64,000 nt of DNA, taken from contig JAPPGI010000030.1 of the NCBI GenBank assembly GCA_028874985.1, positions 1 through 64,000 of the forward strand, given 5' to 3'. Made by a program: the position numbers and the translations under genes. A model generated the notes under the pieces. The model was not told the origin of the DNA and made no database searches. It saw only the letters and a list, made by a program, of their open reading frames with translations. This DNA is from Gemmatimonadota bacterium. GTDB taxonomy: Bacteria > Gemmatimonadota > Gemmatimonadetes > Longimicrobiales > Gaopeijiaceae. Positions 54,418 to 64,000 of the stretch are shown here, one piece after another (the stretch's first letter is position 1; each line of letters begins with the position of its first letter).

Positions 54418-55244
54418 GGGTATTTCCGGAAGTCGGGCTTGCGCTTCTGCAGGTATGCGTCGCGCCCCTCCTGTCCCTGCTCGGTCATGTAGAAGAGCAG
54501 GGTGGCGTTGCCCGCCAGCTCCTGGAGCCCCGCCTGCCCGTCCACGTCGGCGTTCATCGCCGACTTGAGCAGACGGATCGCCAGCGGGCTGTGCTGGAGG
54601 ATCCGCTGCGCCCAGCGAAACCCCTCCTCCTCCAGCTCCGCCACGGGGACGACCTTGTTCACCAATCCCATCCCGGCCGCCTCGTCAGCGTTGTACTGAC
54701 GGCACAGATACCAGATCTCGCGCGCCTTCTTCTGCCCCACGATGCGTGCCAGGTACGACGACCCGAAGCCGCCGTCGAAGCTCCCCACCTTGGGACCGGT
54801 CTGCCCGAAGACGGCGTTGTCCGCGGCGATGGTCAGGTCGCAGACGACGTGCAGCACATGACCCCCGCCGATCGCGTAGCCGGCGACCAGCGCGATGACG
54901 GGCTTGGGCATCGTACGAATGAGTCTCTGCAGCACCAGGACGTTCAGGCGCGGCACGCCGTCGCCGCCCACGTAGCCCGCGTCACCGCGCACGCGCTGGT
55001 CCCCTCCCGAGCAGAAGGCGTACTTGCCGTCCCGTGCGGGTCCCTCGCCGGTGAGCAGCACGACGCCGACCGACGGATCCTCGTTGGCGTCGTTGAAGGC
55101 GTCGAGAAGCTCGAAGAGGGTCTCCGGGCGGAAGGCGTTGCGCACCTCCGGCCGATTGATCGCGACCCTGGCGACGCCGTCGCGTTTCCGGTAGGTGATG
55201 TCCTCGTACGACTTGACGGTCTGCCAACAGCTGGTGGCGCTCAT
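54402..55244 (-). CDS. menB: 1,4-dihydroxy-2-naphthoyl-CoA synthase
   Basis: 280-aa crotonase-fold enzyme with [20 protein letters not shown], the oxyanion block [40 protein letters not shown] and the C-terminal [20 protein letters not shown], all typical of MenB. It closes the second ring of o-succinylbenzoyl-CoA. ATGA overlap with menD. Confidence 0.92.
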   Translation of the reverse strand: MSATSCWQTVKSYEDITYRKRDGVARVAINRPEVRNAFRPETLFELLDAFNDANEDPSVGVVLLTGEGPARDGKYAFCSGGDQRVRGDAGYVGGDGVPRLNVLVLQRLIRTMPKPVIALVAGYAIGGGHVLHVVCDLTIAADNAVFGQTGPKVGSFDGGFGSSYLARIVGQKKAREIWYLCRQYNADEAAGMGLVNKVVPVAELEEEGFRWAQRILQHSPLAIRLLKSAMNADVDGQAGLQELAGNATLLFYMTEQGQEGRDAYLQKRKPDFRKYPWLPW

Positions 55245-57106
55245 GGTTCTTCCCGGTTGAGGATCTCGTGCGCCCGGCGGGCTACCCGCGCGCGTGTGCG
55301 TTCATGGCTCCGCCGATTCCGCTCGCGGTCGGTCCGGACCCGGACGATCTCCGTCCCGGCGCGCCCCACGCCGGCCGCGATCGCCTCCTCGAGCTCCGCC
55401 GGGGTCGACGCCTCCGTGAACGGCAGCCCGTAGAGCCTTGCCGCGTGGCGGAGGTCGAGCCCGTGCGGCGTCGCGAAGCAGGGCGTGAAGACCGGTTCGA
55501 AGTGGCGGATGGGAAGCATGTGAAAGATGCCCCCTCCGTCGTTGTCCACCAAGACGAAGACGACGTTCAGCTGCTTGTCGCGCGCGGCCAGGAGGCCGTT
55601 CATGTCGTGGTAGAAGGCGATGTCCCCAACCAGCCCGACCACGGGACCGGCGCCACCGCCGGCGCACCCCATCACCGTCGAGACGATGCCGTCGATGCCG
55701 CTGGCTCCGCGGTTGCCGAGCACCTGAATGTCCAGCGCCGCCGGCCGGCAGTACGAATCCACGTCCCGCACGGGCATCGAGGAGGACACGAACAGGGTCG
55801 CCCCGGGTGGGAGGGCACGGATGGTGGCCGCCGCATAGGCGCCCTCGTGGTCCGCGTCGGAGAGGTCCTTCTCGATGGCCGCCCAGGCCGCCGTTTCCAT
55901 CTCCATCCAGTCGCTCATCCAGCGGCGGCGGTGCGGGGCAAGGGGGGGCGACGGCCTGTCCCCTTCGCCGGAACGACCGTCGCCGGCAAGCCGGTTCAGG
56001 ACGGCGGCGGCGGACGCGCGCAGGTAGTGCGTTGCGAGGCGCTGGTGGTCCTTGCGGTGCGCCCCGTCGTCGATGACGACCTGGATGGACCGGTGCCAGG
56101 CCGCCAAAGCCCGTTCCAGCGTCCCCGACGTGGGGGTCCGCCCAACCCGTATGATCAGGTCGGGGCGAAGCCGCTCGAGCGCCTCGGGTAGGCGCAGAAA
56201 GTGGTCGTAGGCGCCCATGACCGGTGCCCCCTCCGCGCCGGCGAGGCCCTGGTCGAAGCGAGCGCCGGAGAGGGGATCGGCCAGCGTCGGCACACCCCTT
56301 CGGGCCGCGAGGCGGGTTGCCGCCGGCCCGTCCAGACCCGGATCGCCGGCGGGGCCGGCCACTAGGAGGGGACGGCGCGAGATGGCGAGGCGGTGGGCAA
56401 CCAGCGTGTCCTGGTCGCGACCCCGCAGGCGTTTCCCCGGCCGGCGGCGCCATGTCCCGGGGGTGTCGCCGCCCCGCTCGATCGCTTCCGCCTCCGAAGC
56501 CAGGTCGGGGAGCGGGGAGTCGGCCGGATCCTCCAGTCCGAGCCCTTCCGGCGACTCCGGCTGCAACGGCTTTTCGAAGGGAACGTTGAGGTGGACGGGC
56601 CCACTCGGAGGACCGGCCGCCTGCCGGGCGGCCCGGCGTACTACTTCGACGACCGAGCGGGGGCCGTCCTTGTTCAGCTCGTCCACGGACGGCAACGGGA
56701 GGTCGGCGTCGAAGCGCACCCGCTCCCCGAAGATTCCCGGCTGCATGATCGTCTGGTTGGCGTCGGCGCCCCGCATCGCCGGTGGTCGGTCGGCGCTGAC
56801 GACTATCAGAGGAACGTCGGATTGGTCCGCTTCGACGACCGCCGGCAGCAGGTTGGCCACGGCGGTTCCCGATGTCGTGACGATCGCGGCCGGACCGAGG
56901 TGGGCACGACCGTAGCCCAGGGCGAAGAAACCGGCGCAGCGCTCGTCCAAGTGCACCCGGATCCGCAGCCCGGGCGTGATCTGGGCGGCCAGAACCAGGG
57001 GCGCGCACCGCGAGCCGGGACCGATCTCCACCTCTTCCACACCGTATTCGGCCAGTGCCGAGAATATGGCTCGGGCCCACGCGAGGTTGAGTTCCCCGCC
57101 GTTCAC
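55241..57106 (-). CDS. menD: SEPHCHC synthase
   Basis: 621-aa thiamine-diphosphate enzyme. The N-terminal domain has [20 protein letters not shown] and [20 protein letters not shown], and the C-terminal cofactor domain has [20 protein letters not shown]. It condenses isochorismate with 2-oxoglutarate. A GTG at 57106 is the likely start, 7 nt after the menF stop. The middle linker is longer and more Arg-rich than usual, but no break is seen. Confidence 0.9.
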   Translation of the reverse strand: MNGGELNLAWARAIFSALAEYGVEEVEIGPGSRCAPLVLAAQITPGLRIRVHLDERCAGFFALGYGRAHLGPAAIVTTSGTAVANLLPAVVEADQSDVPLIVVSADRPPAMRGADANQTIMQPGIFGERVRFDADLPLPSVDELNKDGPRSVVEVVRRAARQAAGPPSGPVHLNVPFEKPLQPESPEGLGLEDPADSPLPDLASEAEAIERGGDTPGTWRRRPGKRLRGRDQDTLVAHRLAISRRPLLVAGPAGDPGLDGPAATRLAARRGVPTLADPLSGARFDQGLAGAEGAPVMGAYDHFLRLPEALERLRPDLIIRVGRTPTSGTLERALAAWHRSIQVVIDDGAHRKDHQRLATHYLRASAAAVLNRLAGDGRSGEGDRPSPPLAPHRRRWMSDWMEMETAAWAAIEKDLSDADHEGAYAAATIRALPPGATLFVSSSMPVRDVDSYCRPAALDIQVLGNRGASGIDGIVSTVMGCAGGGAGPVVGLVGDIAFYHDMNGLLAARDKQLNVVFVLVDNDGGGIFHMLPIRHFEPVFTPCFATPHGLDLRHAARLYGLPFTEASTPAELEEAIAAGVGRAGTEIVRVRTDRERNRRSHERTRARVARRAHEILNREEP

Positions 57107-57113
57107 CGGCCAC

Positions 57114-58556
57114 TCACGCCGAGCCGATGGCGCTGCGGGGGGCGACCTCCGCTCGCACCATCGCCCGGAGCACCGCATCGAACTTGAGCTCCGTCTCTTC
57201 CCACTCGAGACCCGGGTCCGACCCCGGCACGATCCCCGCACCCGCGAAGAGGCGCCAGCCAACGCCCCGGGACACGGCCGAACGGAGAGCGGGCACGAAG
57301 ATTCCCCTCCCGTCCGACGCGAGCCAGCCCACCGGCCCCGCATACCAACCCCGGTCGAAGGCTTCGTTCCCGGTCAGGATCGACAGGGCCACGTTGCGGG
57401 GCATGCCGCACACGGCCGGGGTGGGATGGAGGGACGCGACGATGTCCAGCAAGGTGACCCCGTCCGGAATCCCGGCGGCGATCTTGGTCTCCAGATGCTG
57501 GATCCGGGCCAGGGTGAGCACATGCGGCTCCACGTCCCTCCGGACGCTGCACCCGAGCGCGGTGAGCCGCGCCACCATGTCCTGGACCACGAAGTCGTGC
57601 TCCGCCCGGTCCTTTTCGCTGCTGAAGAGCCGGCGCGCCAACTGAGCGGTCTCCACCGAGTCCGCCCCCACCCCGACGCTCCCGGCCACCGCCGTCGCGC
57701 GCACCACGCCGTTCACCAGGGAGGCGATCGTCTCGGGCGCCGCCCCCACCACCGCCTCCCCGGCCACGGGTTCGAAGAGGAATACATGACTTCCGTGGCT
57801 CTCCTCCCAGAGGGAGAGGGCCAGGTCTAGGGGCGCCACCCGCATCGCCGGCGTTACATCCAGGGTCCGCGCCAGCACCACCTTCTGCGCCTCCCCGGCC
57901 CTGATCCTCCGCAAAGTCCGCCAGACCATGCGGCTCCAGGCCGCCCGGTCGCCACGCGGAGTCGTTCTCCCTCCCATGGCTTCGGGACTCCGCCGGCGTG
58001 CGACCCCCGGCGCTTCGATGGTGCATTCCTGCGCCAGCGCCTCCGCCCACCGGATCCATCGCTGCTCCGCTTCTTCCCTGCCCCGGCCGCGAACCAGCAG
58101 CGAGCACCTTCCCGCACGGGGGTCATGCTCCAGCTCGGCCGCGGGCAGCTGGAAACGCGCCGGTGGAAAACGAGACCACACCCGATCGCCGCGCGGCTGC
58201 GCGGAGAAGGCGAATCCTCCGAAGATTCGCGCCCGCCCTTCGCCCCCGATACGCGCAAACAACTTCGCCGCCCGGTTCTGCACGGAACCGAAGCGGCAGC
58301 GTCCCTCGCCGTGCTCCGGACCTCCGGTGCCGTCGCCCACCGTCAGTTCGTGCAGTGCACCCGCATGGGCCACCCAGCGATTCCCGGAGGCCCAGAGTCC
58401 GCGACCCCCGCCTTCCCCCAGCCGGAGGAAGGCGGCGGCCGAAACCGCGCCGATATCGCGCCGGATCTGATACAGGCGCAGCCGTTTCTTCTCCCGTGCG
58501 GGTCGCGCCAAAGTTGTGGGTGGTCTAGCGGCCCGTGGCAGAGGACCCCGCTGCAT
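57114..58556 (-). CDS. menF: Isochorismate synthase
   Basis: 480 aa, chorismate-binding enzyme family: QKVVLARTLDVTPAM, FLFEPVAGEAVVGAAPETIA, SSEKDRAEHDFVVQDMVARL, LHPTPAVCGMPRNVALSIL and the final FAGAGIVPGSDPGLEWEETE. It converts chorismate to isochorismate and opens the operon menF-D-B-A-E-tyrS. The first ~25 Arg/Pro-rich residues may not be translated; a shorter start is possible. Confidence 0.88.
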   Translation of the reverse strand: MQRGPLPRAARPPTTLARPAREKKRLRLYQIRRDIGAVSAAAFLRLGEGGGRGLWASGNRWVAHAGALHELTVGDGTGGPEHGEGRCRFGSVQNRAAKLFARIGGEGRARIFGGFAFSAQPRGDRVWSRFPPARFQLPAAELEHDPRAGRCSLLVRGRGREEAEQRWIRWAEALAQECTIEAPGVARRRSPEAMGGRTTPRGDRAAWSRMVWRTLRRIRAGEAQKVVLARTLDVTPAMRVAPLDLALSLWEESHGSHVFLFEPVAGEAVVGAAPETIASLVNGVVRATAVAGSVGVGADSVETAQLARRLFSSEKDRAEHDFVVQDMVARLTALGCSVRRDVEPHVLTLARIQHLETKIAAGIPDGVTLLDIVASLHPTPAVCGMPRNVALSILTGNEAFDRGWYAGPVGWLASDGRGIFVPALRSAVSRGVGWRLFAGAGIVPGSDPGLEWEETELKFDAVLRAMVRAEVAPRSAIGSA

Positions 58557-58588
58557 TCGGCCGGCGATGCATCCGGGCCAGGAGACTG

Positions 58589-59137
58589 CTAGCGCCCGAC
58601 CGCGAAGCCGCGGTCCGCCCGTGACGGAACCCCGTCACGAGCCGTCGCGCCCTCCAGCGCGAAGTCCTCCCCGTCAGGGGGCGGACCGGTGATGCCGGTT
58701 ACGCCGCAGTTCTGCAGGAGCGTCTGGGCATCGGCCTTGCCGGTCTCGGAAGGTGCCAGTACGTCCTCCCCCTCCTCCGGCCCATCGTTGGCGGTGAAGC
58801 CCGCAGAGGCGTCCTGGTCCGCAATGCGCGTGACCGTGACCCTGATGTTGGTCTCACCGGTCTGGGGATTGTCGTAGGCGGTTGCCGTCAACACATCGTG
58901 GTGGGTGTTGCCCGTGAAGAGCTGCAGGCCCAGCCCTGAGGTCTGCTTGCGTCCCTTCACCAGGATTCCCTCGGTCGCCTCTTCGATCGTGTAGCCCATC
59001 ATGTTCAGCTGGGCCACCGCACACTTGTAGGCGGTCTCCATGCCCGGGGGCGCCACGCCGTAGTACTGGACGGGAGCGGAGGAGCAGGCAGCCGAAAGGA
59101 CGGCGAGGAAGGCGGCGTGTTTTCTCATTTTCTTCAC
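58589..59137 (-). CDS. Small lipoprotein, 182 aa
   Basis: Begins MKKMRKHAAFLAVLSAACSS, a lipoprotein signal. The mature part has METAYKCAVAQLNMMGYTIE, GILVKGRKQTSG and a hydrophilic C-terminus. Proteins of this type (small DUF-like outer-membrane lipoproteins) are common; no specific role can be assigned. Divergent from ppk. Confidence 0.65.
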   Translation of the reverse strand: MKKMRKHAAFLAVLSAACSSAPVQYYGVAPPGMETAYKCAVAQLNMMGYTIEEATEGILVKGRKQTSGLGLQLFTGNTHHDVLTATAYDNPQTGETNIRVTVTRIADQDASAGFTANDGPEEGEDVLAPSETGKADAQTLLQNCGVTGITGPPPDGEDFALEGATARDGVPSRADRGFAVGR

Positions 59138-59272
59138 CCTGTCTTATCCTTCTCATCTGATGGTGGGTTATGGCCGGGCCACAGAAGCAACTTGGCCGCA
59201 CCCCTCCCGCTCGTCAACCAACCGGAAGGGCCCGATGTTTGCTCCCAAGACCGCGTTACCATATGTTTACGG

Positions 59273-61552
59273 ATGTCCGACACCCCCCTCCAACGTGACG
59301 TCTCTGTGGCCGTGGAAGAAGGCCTCGGGGATTCCGCACCTGTTACCCCGGGAGTAACGGAGCGTTCCGCCCAGCCATCCGCTCCGACTCCGTTTCAAAC
59401 CCCGGCGGACCCCACCCCTTTAGCGGAGGCGAAGCGGCATGATCTCGGCAAACCCGAGTACTACCTAAACCGCGAGCTTACCTGGCTCAACTTCAACTTC
59501 CGGGTTCTGCACGAGGCCGAAGACCCGCGCACGCCGCTTCTGGAACGTCTGAAGTTCCTGGCGATCGTGGGATCGAACCTCGACGAGTTCTTCATGAAGC
59601 GCATCGGGGGGCTCAAGCAACAGGTGGAGGCGGGAATCACCGAGCGCACGGTGGACGGCCGCACGCCCGGCGAGCAGATCGAGCAGTGCTACACCGTCGT
59701 GCGGGAGCTGGAGGCGGGGCAGCGGAAGGCGGCGGCCGAAGTCCTGAAGGCCCTGGCCGGCGAGGGGATCCGGGTAGTGGACTGGAAGGAGCTGAACCGC
59801 GCGCACCGCAGGTGGCTCCGCAAACACTACGTGCGCAACATCTACCCCCTGGTCACCCCCCAGGCGACCGATCCGGCTCATCCCTTCCCGTTCATCTCCA
59901 ACCTGTCGCTCAACCTGCTGGTCACCCTGCGCTACGAGAGCGACGAGCACACGTCGCTGGCAAGGGTCAAGGTACCGGTGGGCGCCGGCATCCCGCGCTT
60001 CGTACGGGTTGCGGAGTCGAGCGAGTGGGTGCCGCTGGAGAGCGTCATGGCCAACAACCTCGATCTGCTCTTCCCGGGCATGGAGATCCTGGCCTGCGAG
60101 ATCTTCCGCGTCACCCGGAATGCCATCTACGATGTCGACGAGGACACGGCCGATGACCTTCTCGAACTCATCGAAGCCGGGTTGCGGAAACGTCACCTGG
60201 CCCCGATCGTGCGCCTGCAGGTGGAAGGGGGGTTCGACCTCGGACGCCGACACATGCTCGCCCACGAACTCGGCCTGAAGGAGAGCGACATTTTCGAGGG
60301 CGAGCGTCTGCTGGGGTATCGGGACCTGCTGGCGTTGCATGATCTGCCGCGCCCCGGTCTCAAGGACCCCGCGCACCACCCCTCGGAGCACCCGGAGCTG
60401 CTGACGAACCGGCCCATCTTCCACGTGATCCGGGAAGAAGGGCCGGTCCTGCTGCATCATCCCTACCAGGCTTTCGACACATCCGTGCTGCGTTTTCTGC
60501 GAGAAGCCTCGCACGACCCGAAGGTGCGGGCCATAAAGATGACCTTCTACCGGATGGCGCCGCGGAGCAGCATCATAGACCACCTCGTGCACGCCGCGCG
60601 CCAGGGGAAGCAGGTCGCGGTCGTGATCGAGCTGCAGGCCCGTTTCGACGAAGCGGCCAATATTCGTTGGGCGAACGCCCTCTCGGCCCACGGCATCCAC
60701 GTGACCTACGGGGTACTGGGCCTGAAGACGCACTGCAAGCTCATCCTGGTGGTGCGCCAGGATCACGACGGGCTTCGCCGCTACGCGCACGTCGGCACCG
60801 GCAACTACCATGTGGGCACCGCCCGCCTCTACTGCGATCACGGGATCCTGACCTGCGATCCCGCGATCGGAGCGGACCTGACCGAACTCTTCAACTACCT
60901 GACCACCGGCTACCGCCCCAAGCGCAAGTACTGGAAGCTGCTCGTGGCGCCGAAACACCTGCGCGGCGCCATCCTGAAGCGTATCGAGCGCGAGATCGCG
61001 CTTCACTCCGGGAAGTCGCCGGGAAGGATCCAGTTCCAGATGAACGCCCTGGAGGACCCCGAGGTCACCCGGGCATTGTATATCGCCTCGGCGAAGGGCG
61101 TCTCGGTGGACCTCATCGTGCGGGACAGCTGCCGCATTCGTCCGGGAATTCCCGGGCTGTCCGAGAATATCCGCGTGGTGAGCATCGTGGGCCGGTTCCT
61201 GCAGCACTCCCGCATCTACTATTTCCGCAACGGCGGGGACGAGGAGTACTACATCGGCTCGGCGGACTGCATGGGTCGGAACCTGGGCGCCCGCGTCGAA
61301 GCGCTGGTGCCGGTGGAGGACGTGGCGCTCCGCGCCGAACTCAGACAGGTGCTGGACATCCAGCTTGCGGACCGCCGATGCGCCTGGGAGATGTCGGCGG
61401 ACGGCAGCTACACGCAGCTGACCCCGCCGGCACACCGCGAAACCGGCACGTTCCAGTCCATGATCGCGTGGGCGCACGCGAGGGAATTCGAGGGCACCCG
61501 GCTGCGCAACCGGCGGGCTGTGGGGTTGCTCGAGCGCTGGAAGCGGGACTGA
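59273..61552 (+). CDS. ppk: Polyphosphate kinase 1
   Basis: 759 aa. N-terminal domain with YYLNRELTWLNFNFRVLHEA and IVGSNLDEFFMKRIGG, then two PLD-like halves: the catalytic His487 in GLKTHCKLILVVRQ, HVGTGNYHVGTARLYCDHG, a second His645 in GRFLQHSRIYYFRNGG and SADCMGRNLGARVEALVPV. It makes polyphosphate from ATP. The ATG at 59273 is preferred; an unusual ~65-residue Ser/Pro/Ala-rich tail precedes the kinase. Confidence 0.92.
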   Translation: MSDTPLQRDVSVAVEEGLGDSAPVTPGVTERSAQPSAPTPFQTPADPTPLAEAKRHDLGKPEYYLNRELTWLNFNFRVLHEAEDPRTPLLERLKFLAIVGSNLDEFFMKRIGGLKQQVEAGITERTVDGRTPGEQIEQCYTVVRELEAGQRKAAAEVLKALAGEGIRVVDWKELNRAHRRWLRKHYVRNIYPLVTPQATDPAHPFPFISNLSLNLLVTLRYESDEHTSLARVKVPVGAGIPRFVRVAESSEWVPLESVMANNLDLLFPGMEILACEIFRVTRNAIYDVDEDTADDLLELIEAGLRKRHLAPIVRLQVEGGFDLGRRHMLAHELGLKESDIFEGERLLGYRDLLALHDLPRPGLKDPAHHPSEHPELLTNRPIFHVIREEGPVLLHHPYQAFDTSVLRFLREASHDPKVRAIKMTFYRMAPRSSIIDHLVHAARQGKQVAVVIELQARFDEAANIRWANALSAHGIHVTYGVLGLKTHCKLILVVRQDHDGLRRYAHVGTGNYHVGTARLYCDHGILTCDPAIGADLTELFNYLTTGYRPKRKYWKLLVAPKHLRGAILKRIEREIALHSGKSPGRIQFQMNALEDPEVTRALYIASAKGVSVDLIVRDSCRIRPGIPGLSENIRVVSIVGRFLQHSRIYYFRNGGDEEYYIGSADCMGRNLGARVEALVPVEDVALRAELRQVLDIQLADRRCAWEMSADGSYTQLTPPAHRETGTFQSMIAWAHAREFEGTRLRNRRAVGLLERWKRD

Positions 61553-61577
61553 CCGCCGGGCGCCAGGGCACCCGCAA

Positions 61578-62321
61578 TCACGCCTTCCCGGCCAACACGC
61601 CCAGCTCGGCCAACGTCACCACCCGCCCCCTCTCCGCCCAGCGCGCCAGCGTTTCGGCTTCCGGTTCGAGTCCAAGCCCCCACGTCGCGTCCCGCACGGC
61701 CGTCACCGCGTAGCCGCGCGCCTGCAGCCCTTCGACGGCCTGGGTGACGCACACATCGCGCGCCACCCCGATCACCACGAACTCCGGCTCGCGGCCCAGC
61801 TCCTCTCGCAGCAAACGCACGAAGGCCTCGCAGGCGGGGTTGCCCTCGAACACGTTGAAGCGCGTCTTGCGCACGAAGACGGGGCGGCGCTCCGTCACGG
61901 CCCGGCGTGCCACGCGCGCGGCGTCCTCCGCGGAAGCATCGTGGGCCAGCACCACCGGGTCGACCGGGCGGATCTCCTCGATCACCTCGGCCCCCGCACG
62001 CTCTTCCGGGTCCGGCGACCTTCCCATGCAGTGCGGAGGATAGGTTTCGCGGGCCGGGTCCGGAGCGACCGGGTCGATCTCGGGGTCGTCGAGGCCGTGC
62101 CAGTCGCCCGTGTAGACGAGGACGTCACAATGCCTGCGCATCCACGCCGCGGCAGCCTCCAGCGCGGGAACCACCCTCACCGCTCCCGGGTCGGAATCGT
62201 CGCGGAGATCGCGCACGTACAGACGGCCCAGGGGACTCATGAAGTCCTCCTGCACGTCCACGATCCACCCCACGCGCGCGGGCCCGGCCACCGCCCGTCC
62301 TCCCGCCGGCCGTTCGCTCAT
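61578..62321 (-). CDS. pncA: Nicotinamidase-type cysteine hydrolase, 247 aa
   Basis: Isochorismatase-fold hydrolase: WIVDVQEDFMSP with the catalytic Asp, YTGDWHGLDDPEI metal-site region, VRKTRFNVFEGNP with the Lys, and IGVARDVCVTQAVEGL with the nucleophilic Cys. The start overlaps the pncB-like stop by ATGA. The coupled nicotinate phosphoribosyltransferase makes a nicotinamidase role in NAD salvage very likely. Confidence 0.85.
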   Translation of the reverse strand: MSERPAGGRAVAGPARVGWIVDVQEDFMSPLGRLYVRDLRDDSDPGAVRVVPALEAAAAWMRRHCDVLVYTGDWHGLDDPEIDPVAPDPARETYPPHCMGRSPDPEERAGAEVIEEIRPVDPVVLAHDASAEDAARVARRAVTERRPVFVRKTRFNVFEGNPACEAFVRLLREELGREPEFVVIGVARDVCVTQAVEGLQARGYAVTAVRDATWGLGLEPEAETLARWAERGRVVTLAELGVLAGKA

Positions 62322-63442
62322 TCCACCCGCTCCAGTCTCTCGTTCGGCCGGTGCCAGCGCCCGGCCTTTGCCCTCGGCTCACCCTCAACCAGTACCACGT
62401 CGGCCGTGTAGTCGAAGGATCCTCGCATCAGCGACGATCCCACTCCGTAGGAATCGACCGGTACTCCCGCCTCCTCGAAGGCCCGGATCTTCGCGGCGTC
62501 GAACCCGCCCGAAACCACGATGTGGACATGCCCGAATCCCCTGCCGTCCAGCGCATCCCGCACCTTGCGCACCAGCCGGGGATTCACGCCGCGCGGATCG
62601 AAGTCGCCCATCTCGCCCTCCACGGACCGGTCTACCATGGTGCCCGAGGTGTCGAGACGTACCCCCCACAGGCGCTCCCCGAGAGCGTTGGCCACCGCCA
62701 GCGACGTCTTCACGCTGTCATTGTCGAAATCCACGAGCGACACGATGTGCACGTCGTCGGCGAGCGAATCGGCCAGGGAAACCGTCGCGGCCACGGTGTC
62801 GCCTCCGAAGGCGGCAATCAGACCGTGCGGAACCGTGCCGATCCCGGACGAACCCCACCACGAGGCCTGCGCGTCGGTCGAAACCCCGATCGCGCCCGCC
62901 ACGTGTGCCGCCCAGCCGTCACCGGTCTGCACCCTCCAGTGATCGTGCCGGGCGGGGAAGAACATGATCGGCTTGGGCCACGCGGCCTCGACGACGGCAC
63001 GCGTATTGGTGGCGATGCGGGTGCGGCGCCCCAGCACCCCCGCGCAGAGCGTCTCCAGGTGGATGAAGGCCGGGTACGGCCCGGTGATGAGCATGACCGT
63101 TTCCCAAGGGCGGGCCCGGTCCCCGTCGCGCAGGGAGAGAACTTCGAGGTCGGCGAAGTCATAGCCCTCGGTGAGGCACACCTTCAGCATGCCGATGGCC
63201 TCGTCGGTACCCGCCACCACGGCGTCGCGCTTCTGGAAGACCTGCATGGTGACCGATGGACCGCGCCCGCACGCCAGCAGAAGGTCTCGCGCGCGCACGA
63301 AATACTTGTCCGAGTAGTAGCCGCTCCGCATCTTCCCGGCGGGGAATTCGAAGATGGCGGGGTCGAGCCGATCCGCGTGCCGTATGGGGGCGGGGGGTGC
63401 TGTTGTGGCGGCTGACGCCGCCGTGCCGGAAAGCAGGCGCAC
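62318..63442 (-). CDS. pncB: Nicotinate phosphoribosyltransferase
   Basis: 374-aa type-II-like enzyme with FEFPAGKMRSGYYSDKYFVR, HLETLCAGVLGRRTRIATNT, FFPARHDHWRVQTGDGWAAH, SLVDFDNDSVKTSLAVANAL and VVSGGFDAAKIRAFEEAGVP. It forms NaMN from nicotinate, PRPP and ATP. Followed by and coupled to the nicotinamidase gene, so the two convert nicotinamide to NaMN. A shorter start inside the first 25 residues is possible. Confidence 0.88.
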   Translation of the reverse strand: MRLLSGTAASAATTAPPAPIRHADRLDPAIFEFPAGKMRSGYYSDKYFVRARDLLLACGRGPSVTMQVFQKRDAVVAGTDEAIGMLKVCLTEGYDFADLEVLSLRDGDRARPWETVMLITGPYPAFIHLETLCAGVLGRRTRIATNTRAVVEAAWPKPIMFFPARHDHWRVQTGDGWAAHVAGAIGVSTDAQASWWGSSGIGTVPHGLIAAFGGDTVAATVSLADSLADDVHIVSLVDFDNDSVKTSLAVANALGERLWGVRLDTSGTMVDRSVEGEMGDFDPRGVNPRLVRKVRDALDGRGFGHVHIVVSGGFDAAKIRAFEEAGVPVDSYGVGSSLMRGSFDYTADVVLVEGEPRAKAGRWHRPNERLERVE

Positions 63443-63569
63443 GACGACCGGTGCCTGTCAGGACCGGGCGGGGCACCACCCTCGGTCCCGCCGAGGGATT
63501 GGCGCCCCGCCCGGGTCCATCAGGCCCGGTCGCCGAGCGGCTGGGCTCCCGGGACCGCCGGAGCCGCTG

Positions 63570-64000
63570 CTAACGTTGTTGGGGCGTACAGTTGATGGGC
63601 CAGGTGTAGCTCTCCAACGGGTCGCTCTGCTCCCCGATCCAGCGGCCCTCCCACGGAACACTCTCATCTCCGCCCCAGAATGCGCCCGTGTTGTCGTAGA
63701 AGCGGAAGACGCGCACGAACATCGATCCCGTCACCATCACGCGCCGCAGGGTCCGCCGACAGATGTCGTCGGGCAGCAAACCCCACCACGTCAGGGCCGG
63801 CTTCCTCACGTCGTTGATGTCCTCCGACAGTTCGAGGAGGCCGTATTCCGTGTGGGTCTTCTCCCACACGTTGGTGATCCTCGATATGAAGTACCCCGCG
63901 AATTCTCTCTCGAGATTGAGCTCGAATCCGTGGATCGAGTCAACGGCCTCGTCGGTGATCCCCCAGCCGAGAGTGTCGCCGAACAGGTACAGGAGTGAGA
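63570..64000 (-). CDS. Hypothetical protein, 5' end beyond window
   Basis: The minus-strand frame is open from the right edge to a stop at 63570 (about 143 residues visible). It contains YLFGDTLGWGITDEAVDSIH, LEREFAGYFISRITNVWEKT, LTWWGLLPDDICRRTLRRVM and a Trp-rich end (YTWPINCTPQQR). It is soluble and aromatic with no recognised motif. Confidence 0.6.
   Translation of the reverse strand, partial: SLLYLFGDTLGWGITDEAVDSIHGFELNLEREFAGYFISRITNVWEKTHTEYGLLELSEDINDVRKPALTWWGLLPDDICRRTLRRVMVTGSMFVRVFRFYDNTGAFWGGDESVPWEGRWIGEQSDPLESYTWPINCTPQQR

Noticed and set aside
53332-56191. Long plus-strand open frames across menA-menB-menD
   Set aside because: They are antisense shadows of clearly recognised men genes in GC-rich DNA and have no ribosome sites or domains.

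Overview
The window joins two very different halves. From base 1 to about 26.8 kb it is an integrated mobile element (or a stack of them). From about 26.8 kb to the right edge it is an ordinary high-GC chromosome. The chromosomal part combines an ECF sigma/FecR/TonB-receptor operon with an N-terminal STN domain, long cadherin-like repeat proteins, a complete menaquinone (men) operon, tyrS, ppk, pncA and pncB, with very GC-rich codons throughout. This fits a Gemmatimonadota-like bacterium, but the assignment is an inference from gene style only.

Element, part A (683-16863). Thirty-four small plus-strand genes, nearly all unrecognised, are grouped in 24 units of one to three genes. Every unit is preceded by the same kind of leader, usually 89-112 nt long: a GC-rich hairpin often with a TTCACC or TTCGCC loop, a CTTGCC-like linker, a second hairpin with a 3-5 nt loop, a TTCACTCC-like stretch, and a strong AGGAGG site 6-10 nt before ATG. 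The stems differ in sequence from unit to unit but stay paired. Genes inside a unit are coupled by ATGA, GTGA or TGATG overlaps or by very short gaps. Recognisable families are DUF3560, a DUF1281/Api92-like protein, a protein with two ribosome-modulation-factor-like repeats, several short zinc-ribbon-like proteins, and a recurrent small family with a Cys-rich CIAG-type motif. The array ends at a tyrosine recombinase (17114-18121). I regard this leader-punctuated array as the most novel feature of the window.

Element, part B (18.1-26.8 kb). This holds two candidate origin-like sites (three GGTGACAG repeats facing three inverted copies plus a perfect 14-bp hairpin; CGACAC iterons beside an AT-rich palindrome), a coiled-coil gene behind a 15-bp-arm palindrome, a HicB/HicA-like pair, relics of an IS1595-family transposase, a primase zinc finger and an HU-like protein, several small membrane or secreted peptides, and an AlpA-type regulator, an unknown protein and a P4-type integrase on the minus strand. 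Repeated TGAYAC hexamers between the integrase and the next gene mark the likely right attachment region. The neighbouring 12-repeat surface protein stops in the middle of its last repeat, as if the element had inserted into it.

Chromosome (26.8-64 kb). In order: the repeat protein; a BtuCD-type ABC importer behind a cobalamin riboswitch; a DUF3472-like lipoprotein; ECF sigma factor, FecR and two tandem copies of STN-TonB receptor plus lipoprotein, with a truncated third copy; an RDD membrane protein; a geranylgeranyl-reductase-like flavoprotein and a rhodanese; two tandem NCS2 permeases fused to a C-terminal HATPase-like domain; the minus-strand operon menF-menD-menB-menA-menE-tyrS, with a 45-bp AT-rich in-frame insertion in menE; polyphosphate kinase; and the NAD-salvage pair pncB-pncA. 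A partial gene runs off the right edge.
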